A stretch of DNA of 64,000 bases. Origin: Desmonostoc geniculatum HA4340-LM1. GTDB lineage: Bacteria; Cyanobacteriota; Cyanobacteriia; Cyanobacteriales; Nostocaceae. The notes beneath the pieces were generated by a model, which made no database searches, was not told the origin of the DNA, and saw only the letters and a program-made list of their open reading frames with translations. The DNA is taken from assembly GCA_019359545.1 (NCBI GenBank), contig JAHHHB010000002.1:149005-213004 (forward strand). The letters are read 5' to 3'. Positions within the stretch are counted from its first letter, which is position 1. Every line of letters starts with the position of its first letter. This document shows positions 26,729 through 36,170 of this stretch, piece after piece. A program made the translations under genes and the position numbers.

Positions 26729-29428
26729 ATGATTTATAAAAAGTACCGTCGTTTATTAATTTTGATTCTTTCAGGTTTATTGGGGCTGTTATCTAGTTTG
26801 ACTATGCCAGCTTGGTCAAATCTTTCTAGTTTACATGCTAATGCTGGTAGTCCTCTGGCATTGGCAAGGGAAGGTGAACAACGGTACAATGCTGGAGAAT
26901 TAGAAGCAGCAGCAAAGTTATGGGAAGCGGCGGCTGAGGCTTATGAAAAAGTGGGCGATCGCAATGGAATGACTAAGAGTCTGATCAACAAATCCCAGGC
27001 TTTACAAGATTTAGGATTGTATCCCAAAGCTTGCAATACTTTACTCGCAGCTTTTGCCATCAAAAACCCCAACTGTAGCCAAACCCAAATTGAGGAACTC
27101 CACAAAACCCTTGCTCAAAAGGGTAATTCCTTGACTTTAACTCAAGCGGTTGGTTTGCATAGCCTTGGTGATGTCCTACGCAGACAAGGGTTATTACAAA
27201 AGTCCCAAGAAATCTTGCAGTTAAGTCTGTCATCAGTTTCCGAATCACCTGAAAAAAGCGCAGTGCTACTGAGTTTGGGGAATACCGAACGGATTTTAGG
27301 CAACCAAATCCGCGATCGCTGGGACTATGATGCAGTGACGGAAATTATCGATCGCAAATCTGTCTTGGATGCTCTAGCGCCCTACAATCAAGCTGTTAAT
27401 TACTATATCCAAGCAGCAAAGGTAGCATCAGCGCCACCAATACCTAAAATTCAGGCACAACTCAATCACTTCCAGCTATTACTGGAGACGCAAAAATGGT
27501 GGGGTGAACAGACGCAACGCCGGATTGCTTCTTGGTCGAGATTTTCGGAAACTAAATTAATTCAACGGGCAAAAGATTTTGTCTCTGGGCTAGAGTTGCA
27601 GTTGAGCCAAGATGCTCAAGCATTGCAAAATCAAATTCTACCTAACTTAGCCACTCTTACTCCCAGTCGTGCTGCCATTTATGCCCAGATTAACTTTGCT
27701 GATTCTTTGATGCAAAGCGGACAAATAAATCAAGTTGAACCTTTATTAGAGAATGCACTACAACAGTCACGGACTCTACAGGATAGACGAACCGAAACCT
27801 ACGCTTTAGGGTATTTGGGCAAACTTTATCACAAACAAGGGCAGTTAAATCAGGCAACCAAACTAACACAGCAAGCACTGTTGTTAGCCCAAGAACAAAA
27901 TATCAGTGGTGATGCGAGGGAAATTACTTATCTTTGGCAATCTCAGTTAGGAAGTTTACTACGGAAACAGGGAGATATCAAAGGAGCGATCGCAGCATAC
28001 ACCGCCGCCTTTAATACTCTGCAATCCCTACGCAGCGATTTAAACGCCAACAATCAAGATGTCCAGTTTGATTTTCTCCAAGAAGTCAAACCTGTCTATC
28101 TAGAATTAGCGGATTTGCTGTTGAAATCAAATTTGACTGATAAAGAATTAAATTCGCTAATAGTTTCTACTCCTACCATTAAGCAGGAAAAATCTGAAAC
28201 CAACAAATCTCAAAAACGTCTCGAATTTGCCCGTCAAGTGATAGAATCTCTGCAATTAGCAGAACTAGATAACTTTTTTCAAGACCCCTGTTCGGAAACA
28301 GCAAACATCGCGTTACAAATTGATAATATTGATGCCAATGCGGCTGTAATTTATCCGATTGTTTTGCCAGATCGCTTAGAAGTTATCCTTTCCGTGTCGG
28401 GAAAACCCTTGCAGGAAGTAGTAATTCCTATTAGCGAACGAGAAGTTAATGAAACTCTAGATAGGCTTTACGATAATTTAGACAACGTTAGTATCAATAA
28501 CTCTGCACGAAATATTCTCTCAACTTCTAACCCCAATCCCAAAGAATTAAAGGAAAATCTTCAGACACTTTTACCAATTTTTGCAGAAGTATATAATTGG
28601 CTAATTCAACCTTTCGAGACACAGCTAGATCCCAAGGAAATCAAAAATTTAGTATTTGTCCTAAATGGGAGATTGCAGAGAGTGCCAATAGCTGCCCTCT
28701 ACGATGGCAAAAATTATCTCATTGAAAAATATAGCCTTGCCCTGGTTCCGAGTCTACAACTGCTCGCTCCTAAACAATTGGAAAGGAAACAACTTAAAGT
28801 CTTAGCTGCTGGAGTTAGCGAGCAAATTAAGATACAAGGACAATTTTTTGCCGCACTGGTTAATGTTCCCAAGGAATTAGACCAAATTAAAGAAACTTTT
28901 CCTGCTTCCCAAAAGCTGCTCAATGAAGATTTTACTGTCAAAACTATTCAAAAACAGTTGAAATCAAATTTTCCTGTTATTCACCTAGCCACTCATGGGC
29001 TATTTAGTTCTAATCCCCAAAAGAATTTTATTATTACAGGGGATGGGAAAAGTATCAGTATTAATGAGTTGAGTGCTTTGCTCAAAGAACCAGGTACAGC
29101 CGTAGAATTGCTGGTGTTGAGTGCCTGTGAAACTGCTACTGGCGATGAACGAGCTGTCTTAGGCTTGGCAGGAATGGCTGTTCGTTCAGGGGCACGCAGT
29201 ACCCTTGCCACTCTCTGGCCTGTAGGAGATGCTTCTACCGCCGAATTTATGGGTCAATTTTACCAAGACTTGAAAAAGCCAGGGGCGAAACAAGCAGATG
29301 CTCTGAAGAACGCTCAACTATCGCTGTTAGAATCTTTGAAGCTGAATCCACCTTTTCAGGAGTTGCAGAATTTACCACCTCATCCTTATTATTGGGCGCC
29401 TTATGTTTTAGTCGGCAATTGGCAATAG
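26729..29428 (+). CDS. Exported TPR-CHAT domain caspase-like protease
   Basis: An 899-aa protein. An N-terminal signal or anchor segment (LLILILSGLLGLLSSLTMPA) is followed by TPR-like helical repeats (about 45-420; EGEQRYNAGELEAAAKLWEA, RRTETYALGYLGKLYHKQGQ) and a C-terminal CHAT domain (about 520-899). Caspase-type catalytic residues are present: His in HLATHGLF (about 756) and Cys in VLSACETATGDE (about 800). The usual GLAGMAVRSGARSTLATLWP and the terminal PYYWAPYVLVGNW are also there. It lies 130 bp downstream of tpsB on the same strand. CHAT proteins next to TPS genes recur in cyanobacteria. An extracytoplasmic protease acting on the TpsA substrate or surface proteins is an inference. Confidence 0.92.
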   Translation: MIYKKYRRLLILILSGLLGLLSSLTMPAWSNLSSLHANAGSPLALAREGEQRYNAGELEAAAKLWEAAAEAYEKVGDRNGMTKSLINKSQALQDLGLYPKACNTLLAAFAIKNPNCSQTQIEELHKTLAQKGNSLTLTQAVGLHSLGDVLRRQGLLQKSQEILQLSLSSVSESPEKSAVLLSLGNTERILGNQIRDRWDYDAVTEIIDRKSVLDALAPYNQAVNYYIQAAKVASAPPIPKIQAQLNHFQLLLETQKWWGEQTQRRIASWSRFSETKLIQRAKDFVSGLELQLSQDAQALQNQILPNLATLTPSRAAIYAQINFADSLMQSGQINQVEPLLENALQQSRTLQDRRTETYALGYLGKLYHKQGQLNQATKLTQQALLLAQEQNISGDAREITYLWQSQLGSLLRKQGDIKGAIAAYTAAFNTLQSLRSDLNANNQDVQFDFLQEVKPVYLELADLLLKSNLTDKELNSLIVSTPTIKQEKSETNKSQKRLEFARQVIESLQLAELDNFFQDPCSETANIALQIDNIDANAAVIYPIVLPDRLEVILSVSGKPLQEVVIPISEREVNETLDRLYDNLDNVSINNSARNILSTSNPNPKELKENLQTLLPIFAEVYNWLIQPFETQLDPKEIKNLVFVLNGRLQRVPIAALYDGKNYLIEKYSLALVPSLQLLAPKQLERKQLKVLAAGVSEQIKIQGQFFAALVNVPKELDQIKETFPASQKLLNEDFTVKTIQKQLKSNFPVIHLATHGLFSSNPQKNFIITGDGKSISINELSALLKEPGTAVELLVLSACETATGDERAVLGLAGMAVRSGARSTLATLWPVGDASTAEFMGQFYQDLKKPGAKQADALKNAQLSLLESLKLNPPFQELQNLPPHPYYWAPYVLVGNWQ

Positions 29429-30261
29429 TATTCAGGGAACTGAATTTCCGGCTTCCCCCCAATGCATCGGGGGGATTGAGGGGGGTAATTCGACTTGTGT
29501 GTACACCGTAGCCTGTTTCTTGAAAGTAGACCTAAAAATTTTTATAAGAAGAATTCAGAACTCATACCATTTCTGTTTGAAGATGCGCCTTATAAGACTG
29601 ATGCAAAACTACACACTGTAGCGGCAATTTATGAATTGCCGCTACGCGAATAGAGCGCAGCCTCATATAGAATTGGTATCAGGAGTCAGAATTCAGTATG
29701 AATTCTGTACGAGTGGGTGACGAATATTGGTTAAAACCGGACTTCGTCCCGCTGCGCTAACGCCCCTGGTGGGCGAAAAAAAATAAAATATTCTCGCCTT
29801 AAAACTCTATCCCTTTATGGGTAGAGTATTCTGAATTCTGTTAGCGTAGCGGGGCGTAGCCCATTCTGAATTCTGACTCCTTTTTATCGTTCTGGTATTT
29901 CCAGATAAATAAAGCGATATTCATCACGTTATGAAGAGTATATGAAGAAATTGAAAAGTTCTAATTTATTACTAGTACAGCGCGGCGGAAATAAACAACC
30001 CATTTCAAATCAACGAAATGTTTACGCTGTATTTATTTTGACTTGTGAATTTTGACTTTTGGCTTCACGGCGGTACTAGCCCATAGATGCGGCTATACGA
30101 AACTTTACCCACCGACTTGGGTTAAAAATCTTACCGAAAAGGGGGAAAGGGTAAAGGTTAAAAAAAGAAAAAACTTTTCCCCACATAGTATAAAACGGAG
30201 GAGTATATCTACTTTCTTCATTCTCAGGTAGCTTGGGAATGTAGAGTTCAGTTTTTGCAAA
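29429..30261. other. Repeat-rich spacer upstream of the cruP-like gene
   Basis: 833 bp without a supported gene. Contents: a G-run element with TAATTCGACTTGTGTGTACA (29458-29512, the same string as near 8651), a MITE at 29564-29679, and CAGGAGTCAGAATTCAG-type repeats with a GCGGGGCGTAGCCC block (29690-29885). The same block, inverted, is found inside the 3' end of the next gene at about 31812-31865. Confidence 0.7.
29564..29679. mobile_element. 116-bp MITE with ATACCA/TGGTAT ends
   Basis: The left end ATACCATTTCTGTTTGAAGA and the right end CTCATATAGAATTGGTAT form imperfect terminal inverted repeats, with GATGCGCC / GAGCGCAG just inside. The centre has a second hairpin (TGTAGCGGCAATT / AATTGCCGCTAC). 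A related copy with the same ends but a different centre is at 63347-63522. Confidence 0.65.
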
Positions 30262-31872
30262 ATGTCTTTAACCCAAGAAATTCTTTCTCAATTACTGGGT
30301 GATGTTCTAGGAGGGTTGCATCAAAGCGATCGCATCTTAACATCCCTGAGAGAAAACACCGCACCTATACCAACGTTAGTTACAGAAAGTCAGCAGCCTT
30401 TGGGTGTTGTAGATTGGGATGTGCTTATCTGCGGTGGCACCTTGGGCATTTTAATTGGTTCAGCCTTAGCGATGAAGGGGCTGCGGGTGGCGTTGATGGA
30501 ACGGGGAACTCTGCGGGGGAGAGAACAAGAGTGGAATATTTCTCGTAAAGAGTTAGATGTGTTTGTCCAATTGAACTTGTTGACTGAGGAGGAATTAGAA
30601 ACTGCGATCGCCACTCAATATAACCCAGGACGAGTAGGCTTTCACGGTGGTACAGAAATTTGGGTAGAGGATGTTTTGAATATCGGTGTAGATCCTGTAT
30701 ATTTACTAGCTACACTAAAAACTCGATTTCTCGGTGCTGGTGGAAAGTTGTTAGAAAACACGCCTTTTAGTGAAGCGGTGGTGCATCCAGATGGCGTGAT
30801 GGTAAATAACCAATTCAAAACTAGGTTGTTAATCGACGCGATGGGACATTTTTCTCCCATCACGCAACAAGCACGTCAAGGAAAAAAACCAGACGCCCTT
30901 TGCTTAGTGGTAGGAACTTGTGCCCAAGGTTTTCCGGAAAATAACTCAGGCGATTTGTTGTTATCATTTACATCTTTGCAGAATCAATGCCAGTACTTCT
31001 GGGAAGCGTTCCCAGCTAGAGATGGTAGAACCACTTACTTATTTACCTACATGGATGCACATCCCCAACGCTTAAGTTTGGCAACTTTCTTTGAGGAATA
31101 TCTGCGTCTTTTACCAGAATATCAAGGTGTGGAATTGAGTCAGCTGAAATTTCAACGGGCGTTGTTTGGCTTCTTTCCCAGCTATCGCCAAAGTCCCCTC
31201 AAAACTCCTTGGAATCGCATTCTACCAGTGGGAGATAGCAGCGGTAGTCAATCTCCTTTGAGTTTTGGTGGTTTTGGTGCGATGGTGCGTCACCTGAAGC
31301 GTTTAACATTTGGCATTGACGAAGCGCTGCAAACTGAACAATTATCTGCAAAAGCGCTGTCACTGCTGCAACCATATCAGCCAAGTTTGACTGTTACCTG
31401 GTTATTTCAAAAAGCGATGAGTGTCGGTGTCAATCAGAAAATTCCCCCAGATCAAATTAATCAACTACTCTCAGCAGTGTTTGCAGAAATGGAACACTTG
31501 GGTACACCAGTACTAAAACCATTTTTACAAGATGTAGTAAAATTTTGGCCACTGACGCAAACATTGTTAAAAACCAATTTATCTCATCCAGAATTAGTTA
31601 TCAAAATAATTCCGCAAGTAGGTTTGGGAAGTTTGTTAGATTGGGTGGTGCATTACAGTAATTTAAGTGTTTATACTGCCTTATTTCGGTTAAGTCCAAT
31701 GTTAGAAACATGGATGAAGAATCAACCAAGCGAACAACAATATTATTGGCATCGTTTGATTGATGCTTGGAAGTACGGCTCTGGTGGTGATTATTCAGAT
31801 GAAACTTACAGCAGAATTCAGAATGGGCTACGCCCCGCTGCGCTAACAGGAGTCAGAAGTCAGAATGATTGA
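30262..31872 (+). CDS. cruP: FAD-dependent lycopene cyclase-like flavoprotein (CruA/CruP family)
   Basis: A 536-aa flavoprotein. The Rossmann FAD-binding motif is DVLICGGTLGILIGSALA (about 53-70), followed by VALMERGTLRGREQEWNISR. A second FAD motif is ILPVGDSSGSQSPLSFGGFG (about 313). The layout is that of the CruA/CruP lycopene cyclase family. CruP is favoured from overall length and the GGTLGIL form but is not certain. CruP is a paralogue linked to carotenoid and redox stress, and its cyclase activity is unclear. The last ~15 codons are read from an interspersed repeat (GGGCTACGCCCCGCTGCGCT), so the native C-terminus has probably been replaced or extended. Confidence 0.7.
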   Translation: MSLTQEILSQLLGDVLGGLHQSDRILTSLRENTAPIPTLVTESQQPLGVVDWDVLICGGTLGILIGSALAMKGLRVALMERGTLRGREQEWNISRKELDVFVQLNLLTEEELETAIATQYNPGRVGFHGGTEIWVEDVLNIGVDPVYLLATLKTRFLGAGGKLLENTPFSEAVVHPDGVMVNNQFKTRLLIDAMGHFSPITQQARQGKKPDALCLVVGTCAQGFPENNSGDLLLSFTSLQNQCQYFWEAFPARDGRTTYLFTYMDAHPQRLSLATFFEEYLRLLPEYQGVELSQLKFQRALFGFFPSYRQSPLKTPWNRILPVGDSSGSQSPLSFGGFGAMVRHLKRLTFGIDEALQTEQLSAKALSLLQPYQPSLTVTWLFQKAMSVGVNQKIPPDQINQLLSAVFAEMEHLGTPVLKPFLQDVVKFWPLTQTLLKTNLSHPELVIKIIPQVGLGSLLDWVVHYSNLSVYTALFRLSPMLETWMKNQPSEQQYYWHRLIDAWKYGSGGDYSDETYSRIQNGLRPAALTGVRSQND

Positions 31873-32010
31873 AAAATTAATGGTTTTATACCTGCTGAAT
31901 TTTGTTCAAATTATCAAGCTTGCATATCCAAGCCTGATTAATTCAGAATTCTGGATTCTGAATTCTGAATTCTGATGATGAAACTTAAATAATATGTGTG
32001 TGAGGATAAT

Positions 32011-32715
32011 ATGATTGAACGGAAATCTTTAGGAATCAAATACTTTGCAGTACTGATTGGTTTCCTGCGCGATCGCCAAGGATTTTTAGAGGAAGTTCGC
32101 CAAGGTACAAGATTACCAAATAAAATCATCTCTCTACTAGTTTGTAGTTCCTTATTCCTCGCAGTTTATGGCGGAATAATTGGTGCATATCATAGCTGGA
32201 TGCAAGCTTTATCTTCCGCCATTAAACTCCCAGCCCTTTATTTAATTACACTGCTAATTTGTATCCCAACGTTGTATTTTGCTAACGTTATTTTTGGTTC
32301 CAAACGGACTTTTGGACAGCATTTAGCATTAGTATTGACTGCGGTTTCCGTAACTAGCGTACTTTTATTTAGTTTTGCACCAATTACCCTCTTCTTCTTA
32401 CTTACCACCAATAATTACCAATTTTTAATTCTCTTAAATGTCTTGATTTTTGCACTGACTGGATTTATTGGTATTTCCTCGTTATATCAAGCCACGAGTT
32501 TAGTTCTAGAACAGGATAACGAAGGTAGCAATACACGCCAAAAGATTTTACAATTTTGGCTATTTCTTTATGCTTTCGTCGGTAGTCAGCTAGGATGGAC
32601 TCTCAGACCGTTTTTTGGCACACCTGATTCTGTGTTTCAATTGTTCCGTGAAAGAGAAGGTAATTTTTATCTCAGTGTGATTCAAGCTATTAGCTACTTG
32701 TTGGGAATTCGTTAA
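32011..32715 (+). CDS. Multi-pass membrane protein, paralogue A
   Basis: A 234-aa integral membrane protein with a cytosolic-looking N-terminus (IKYFAVLIGFLRDRQGFLEE) and about six hydrophobic segments. It ends in QLGWTLRPFFGTPDSVFQLF and GNFYLSVIQAISYLLGIR. ATG 32011 is chosen over an in-frame GTG at 31996 because GAGG lies 8 nt upstream. It is about half identical to the gene at 33016, so the two are a tandem duplication. Related cyanobacterial proteins are often labelled actin-binding WH2-domain proteins, which I think is a misnomer. Function unknown. Confidence 0.82.
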   Translation: MIERKSLGIKYFAVLIGFLRDRQGFLEEVRQGTRLPNKIISLLVCSSLFLAVYGGIIGAYHSWMQALSSAIKLPALYLITLLICIPTLYFANVIFGSKRTFGQHLALVLTAVSVTSVLLFSFAPITLFFLLTTNNYQFLILLNVLIFALTGFIGISSLYQATSLVLEQDNEGSNTRQKILQFWLFLYAFVGSQLGWTLRPFFGTPDSVFQLFREREGNFYLSVIQAISYLLGIR

Positions 32716-33015
32716 TTAGCAATTAGGTAATAAGTAAGTGGGCAAGAATAAATTAAATTACATTAAGTAATGTAAAATTCAATTGAATTAGGTTGTAGTA
32801 AGGGCTTTAGCCCTTAAGAGAGGACTAAAGTCCCCACTACAAACCTTTAATTATTTACGCCTACTTACTTAATTCAGGATTCAAAATACTCTGTAAATTA
32901 GGAGAATCATTGATACATCCATATATAAATCATACTAGATTTCTGATGAATTCTGTTTTTTTATTTTGTGATTACGTGATTAGTAACCATACCAAATATC
33001 AACCATAAAAGCATT
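32716..33015. other. Spacer between the duplicated membrane protein genes
   Basis: 300 bp. It holds a short inverted repeat around AAGGGCTTTAGCCCTTA followed by GGACTAAAGTCC (about 32799-32836), possibly a terminator for the first copy. The rest is AT-rich. Confidence 0.5.
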
Positions 33016-33723
33016 ATGTTGGAAAAACAATCTCCCCGCGTTAAACAATTCAATGTTTTGGTCAACTTACTACGCGATCGCCAGTCTTTCTTAGAAGAAA
33101 TACGTCTGGGAATAAGATTAGAAAATAAAATCAGTTCTCTGTTCGTAGCTAGTTCCATTTGCTTTGCCATCTATGGAGCAATTATCGGTGCATCCCACGG
33201 TTGGGCACAGGCATTATCCAGTGCTATCAAACTCCCCGCATTTTATTTATTAACACTGATAATTTGTTTTCCAACTTTGTTCTTTTTCAATGTTTTGTTT
33301 GGTTCTCGCAGTAGTATTCAACAGCATTTCGTTGTCTTGCTCACATCTGTATCAGTAATTAGTGTCCTTTTATTCAGCTTCGCACCAGTCACACTATTTT
33401 TTCTGATCACTACCCCCGATTCTTATCAATTTTTCAAACTTTTGAATGTATCAATATTTGGAATCACAGGCATCTTTGGCGTTAAATTTCTTTATGAGGG
33501 AATCCAATTACTTTCTCAACAAGATGAAGTTGGCAAAACAACCCGCACCACGATTTTAAGATTTTGGTTATTCCTTTATGCCTTTGTTGGTATGCAACTA
33601 GGATGGTTTTTCAGACCGTTTTTTGGTGCCCCTGATTCTAAATTTGAGTTGTTTCGAGCGGTGAAAGGGAACTTTTATCTTGATGTAATAGCCGCGATTT
33701 CGGAAATTTTAGGTTTCCGTTAA
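33016..33723 (+). CDS. Multi-pass membrane protein, paralogue B
   Basis: A 235-aa protein collinear with its neighbour at 32011 over the whole length: FNVLVNLLRDRQSFLEEIRL, the GASHGWAQALSSAIKLPAFY core, SVISVLLFSFAPVTLFFLI, and QLGWFFRPFFGAPDSKFELF followed by NFYLDVIAAISEILGFR. The strongest conservation is in SSAIKLPA and the RPFFG-PDS segment before the last hydrophobic helix. About six membrane segments. Both copies are intact. The 300-bp spacer suggests separate transcription. Confidence 0.82.
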   Translation: MLEKQSPRVKQFNVLVNLLRDRQSFLEEIRLGIRLENKISSLFVASSICFAIYGAIIGASHGWAQALSSAIKLPAFYLLTLIICFPTLFFFNVLFGSRSSIQQHFVVLLTSVSVISVLLFSFAPVTLFFLITTPDSYQFFKLLNVSIFGITGIFGVKFLYEGIQLLSQQDEVGKTTRTTILRFWLFLYAFVGMQLGWFFRPFFGAPDSKFELFRAVKGNFYLDVIAAISEILGFR

Positions 33724-33920
33724 TTTAACACCAGGATTTGTGGTAGAAACCTTAACAACCAGCAATTGAACATCTGTTCTTTTTATGGCTTGGCAAATTG
33801 GCAACTATTACAAAAATAACTGTGTTATTTTCAATACTATACAAGGTGTATTTGCACTTTCAAGCTATTTAGACGGGTTGCAACCCGTCTTTATTTATCG
33901 CCAAACAAGGATTTTGATTG

Positions 33921-34127
33921 ATGTCAGACTCAATGAAAGACCAAACATTGCCATGTAAGACTATCTGCAATGATTGTGCTTTCTATGTTTTGGTAGAAGG
34001 AACCATAGAATGCATTCACCCTGAAGAATTTGGTGTTAATTGTTCTACCGTCATTTTCTGCAATTCGTTTCAGCCAACACAAGAAGTTGAAAGTCCTTGT
34101 GTAACATACGGCGACGATCAAGAATAA
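33921..34127 (+). CDS. Small cysteine-rich protein
   Basis: A 68-aa acidic protein with seven cysteines in a short space (CKTICNDCAFYVL, GTIECIHPEEF, NCSTVIFCNSF). The C-x3-C-x2-C...C...C...C order suggests a metal-binding or disulfide-stabilised fold. No signal peptide. ATG 33921 is preferred to the TTG three bases upstream. No family recognised; it could be a small zinc-ribbon protein. Confidence 0.6.
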   Translation: MSDSMKDQTLPCKTICNDCAFYVLVEGTIECIHPEEFGVNCSTVIFCNSFQPTQEVESPCVTYGDDQE

Positions 34128-34128
34128 T

Positions 34129-34235
34129 ATCATGTCCGTTGAATACTTATAGTTAAGGCTGGCGCGGAGAGATTTTAATAATAAGTGATTAGCCGGAGAT
34201 GACATAACATCAAAAGCATAGGTGCAGCCAGCCTT
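34129..34235. repeat. Short inverted-repeat element
   Basis: ATATCATGTCCGTTGAATAC (from 34128) is the imperfect complement of TAAGTGATTAGCCGGAGATG (34182-34201), and AAGGCTGGC (34155) is the complement of GCCAGCCTT (34227). The right arm TTTTAATAATAAGTGATTAG also appears as TTTTAATAAGTGATTAGGCG at 38062, where a toxin gene is cut off. It is probably one end of a mobile repeat. Confidence 0.5.
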
Positions 34236-34718
34236 TGGTATCGCTCTCAAACTCAAAAACCCAATCGTCATGACTGGGGTTTTGGTGGGGCTATATTACC
34301 CCAAGGTTAGTTATAGAAGTTATATATAAGTCGTTCGTTGTTCTGATAATGACTACAACGCCGAGATTGCTAATTCCAGAAAACTAGTTAGGATTTACGC
34401 AACAACTCTCTAAAAATCTTATTCCTTTATAGCTGCCTCATTGAGTCTCTTTGCTTGGTAGTGCCTGGGATGTCTACAGTGTCCTGGTTGCGTGCGATCG
34501 CCACTCGTTGTTTTTGCCCTCCAGATTATTGATATCCTGATTCAGAAAATCGTCACCGAAGAGGAAAAGGGCAGGAAGCAGGCAGAAACCCCATAAATAA
34601 ATTTAGGGGCTTGAAACAAGGACGCAATATGGTTTAATTAATCCGCGTTCCTAATTAGATAATTGTGCAATCATTTTGCAGTAAAATTAGTCGTCTAGAT
34701 ACAGGAGGGCTTTTTGCG
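34236..34718. other. Spacer upstream of the double phosphatase gene
   Basis: About 480 bp with no supported gene. The final part includes CCCCATAAATAAATTTAGGGG (34590-34611), a stem-loop in the likely leader of the next gene. The ribosome site AGGAGGG is at 34703. Confidence 0.45.
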
Positions 34719-36071
34719 ATGACTCGTGTCATCATAGTACGTCATGGTCAAAGCAGCTATAACACCGAGCGGCGTATCCAAGGGCGCACTGATGCGTCAA
34801 CATTAACCGAAAAAGGTCGTAACGATGCCAGTAAACTAGGTAAAGCCCTCAGTAATCTTTCATTTAATGCGATTTACAGCAGTCCCCTGCAACGAGCGAA
34901 ACACACAGCAGATATTATCCATAGTGAGTTAGTTTCTGGTGCTGGACAATCTGCTGTAGTGCAAGTTTCTGATTTGCTGTTGGAAATTGACTTGCCTTTA
35001 TGGGAAGGGATGCTCACAGCCGAAGTCAAGCAGGAGTTAGCTGAAGACTACCGCACTTGGCACGAACGCCCCCACGAACTACGGATGCTGCTTAATGAAG
35101 CGCAGGGAACAAGAGAACATTTTCCGGTTCTGGCTTTATATGAACAAGCGCAGCAATTCTGGCGAGAAATTTTATCCCAGCATCAAGGCGAAACAATTCT
35201 CATTGTGGGACATAACGGTATTAATCGCGCCTTGATTAGCACAGCATTAGGAATTCCCCCAAGTCGTTACCATTCAGTACAGCAATCTAACTGTGGTATC
35301 AGCGTCCTCAATTTTGCTGGGGGATTGGGGGAACCAGTGCAACTAGAGTCTTTGAACCAGACGCAACATACCGGAGAGATTCTACCCTCCTTGCGGCCAG
35401 AACATCAAGGAGTACGGTTGCTGCTGGTGCGTCATGGGGAAACAGAGTGGAATCGCCAAACTAGATTTCAAGGGCAAATTGATGTTCCCCTCAACGACAA
35501 CGGTAGACAACAGTCGCAAAAAGCAGGTGAATTTCTCCAAAAAGTAGCGATCGCTCATGCTGTCAGTAGTCCGATGCTACGTCCTAAAGAAACAGCAGAA
35601 ATTATCTTAAAACACCATCCAAATGTCAAGCTAGAATTGCAAGATGGTTTAAGAGAAATCAGCCACGGACTTTGGGAAGGAAAATTAGAAACAGAAATAG
35701 AGCAAGAATTTCCCGGAGAGTTACAGCGCTGGCGGTTAGTCCCAGCCGAAGTCCAAATGCCTGAGGGGGAAAATTTACAACAGGTATGGGAACGTAGCGT
35801 TGCAGCTTGGGAATCAATTGTGCAAACAGCATTAACTAATCAACATAAAACTGTTTTAGTAGTAGCCCACGATGCTACGAATAAAACCTTACTTTGTCAC
35901 ATTCTGGGTTTACCACTAGAAAATTTCTGGAATTTTCGTCAGGGAAATGGCGCCGTTAGTGTTATTGATTATCTTTCTGGACTAGATAGTTTACCAGTAC
36001 TGCAAGCAATGAACATCACCGCTCACTTCGGTGGAGGCGTATTAGATAAAACAGCAGCTGGGGCGTTGTAG
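34719..36071 (+). CDS. Tandem histidine-phosphatase (phosphoglycerate mutase-like) protein
   Basis: A 450-aa protein with two complete histidine-phosphatase domains. Domain 1 has VIIVRHGQSSYNTERRIQGR (phospho-His), SPLQRAKHTADII and a distal catalytic His in ILIVGHNGINRAL. Domain 2 (from about residue 230) has RLLLVRHGETEWNRQTRFQG, SPMLRPKETAEII and VLVVAHDATNKTL. Both catalytic His pairs are present. ATG 34719 has a near-perfect AGGAGGG 10 nt upstream and is clearly better than the GTG 18 codons earlier. Substrate unknown; the family covers sugar phosphates, phosphoglycerate and phosphoproteins. Two-domain versions are usual in cyanobacteria. Confidence 0.9.
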   Translation: MTRVIIVRHGQSSYNTERRIQGRTDASTLTEKGRNDASKLGKALSNLSFNAIYSSPLQRAKHTADIIHSELVSGAGQSAVVQVSDLLLEIDLPLWEGMLTAEVKQELAEDYRTWHERPHELRMLLNEAQGTREHFPVLALYEQAQQFWREILSQHQGETILIVGHNGINRALISTALGIPPSRYHSVQQSNCGISVLNFAGGLGEPVQLESLNQTQHTGEILPSLRPEHQGVRLLLVRHGETEWNRQTRFQGQIDVPLNDNGRQQSQKAGEFLQKVAIAHAVSSPMLRPKETAEIILKHHPNVKLELQDGLREISHGLWEGKLETEIEQEFPGELQRWRLVPAEVQMPEGENLQQVWERSVAAWESIVQTALTNQHKTVLVVAHDATNKTLLCHILGLPLENFWNFRQGNGAVSVIDYLSGLDSLPVLQAMNITAHFGGGVLDKTAAGAL

Positions 36072-36170
36072 GAGTTAATAGTTAGGAGTTAGGAGTGAGG
36101 AACTGGGAGTTAGAAATAAAGTTAGGAGTGAGGAATAAAGTTAGGAGTGATGAGCAAAGAGCAAATAACT

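Noticed and set aside
33938..34271. 113-codon minus-strand frame opposite the Cys-rich protein
   Set aside because: Antisense shadow with no start context; the plus-strand frame has the better composition.
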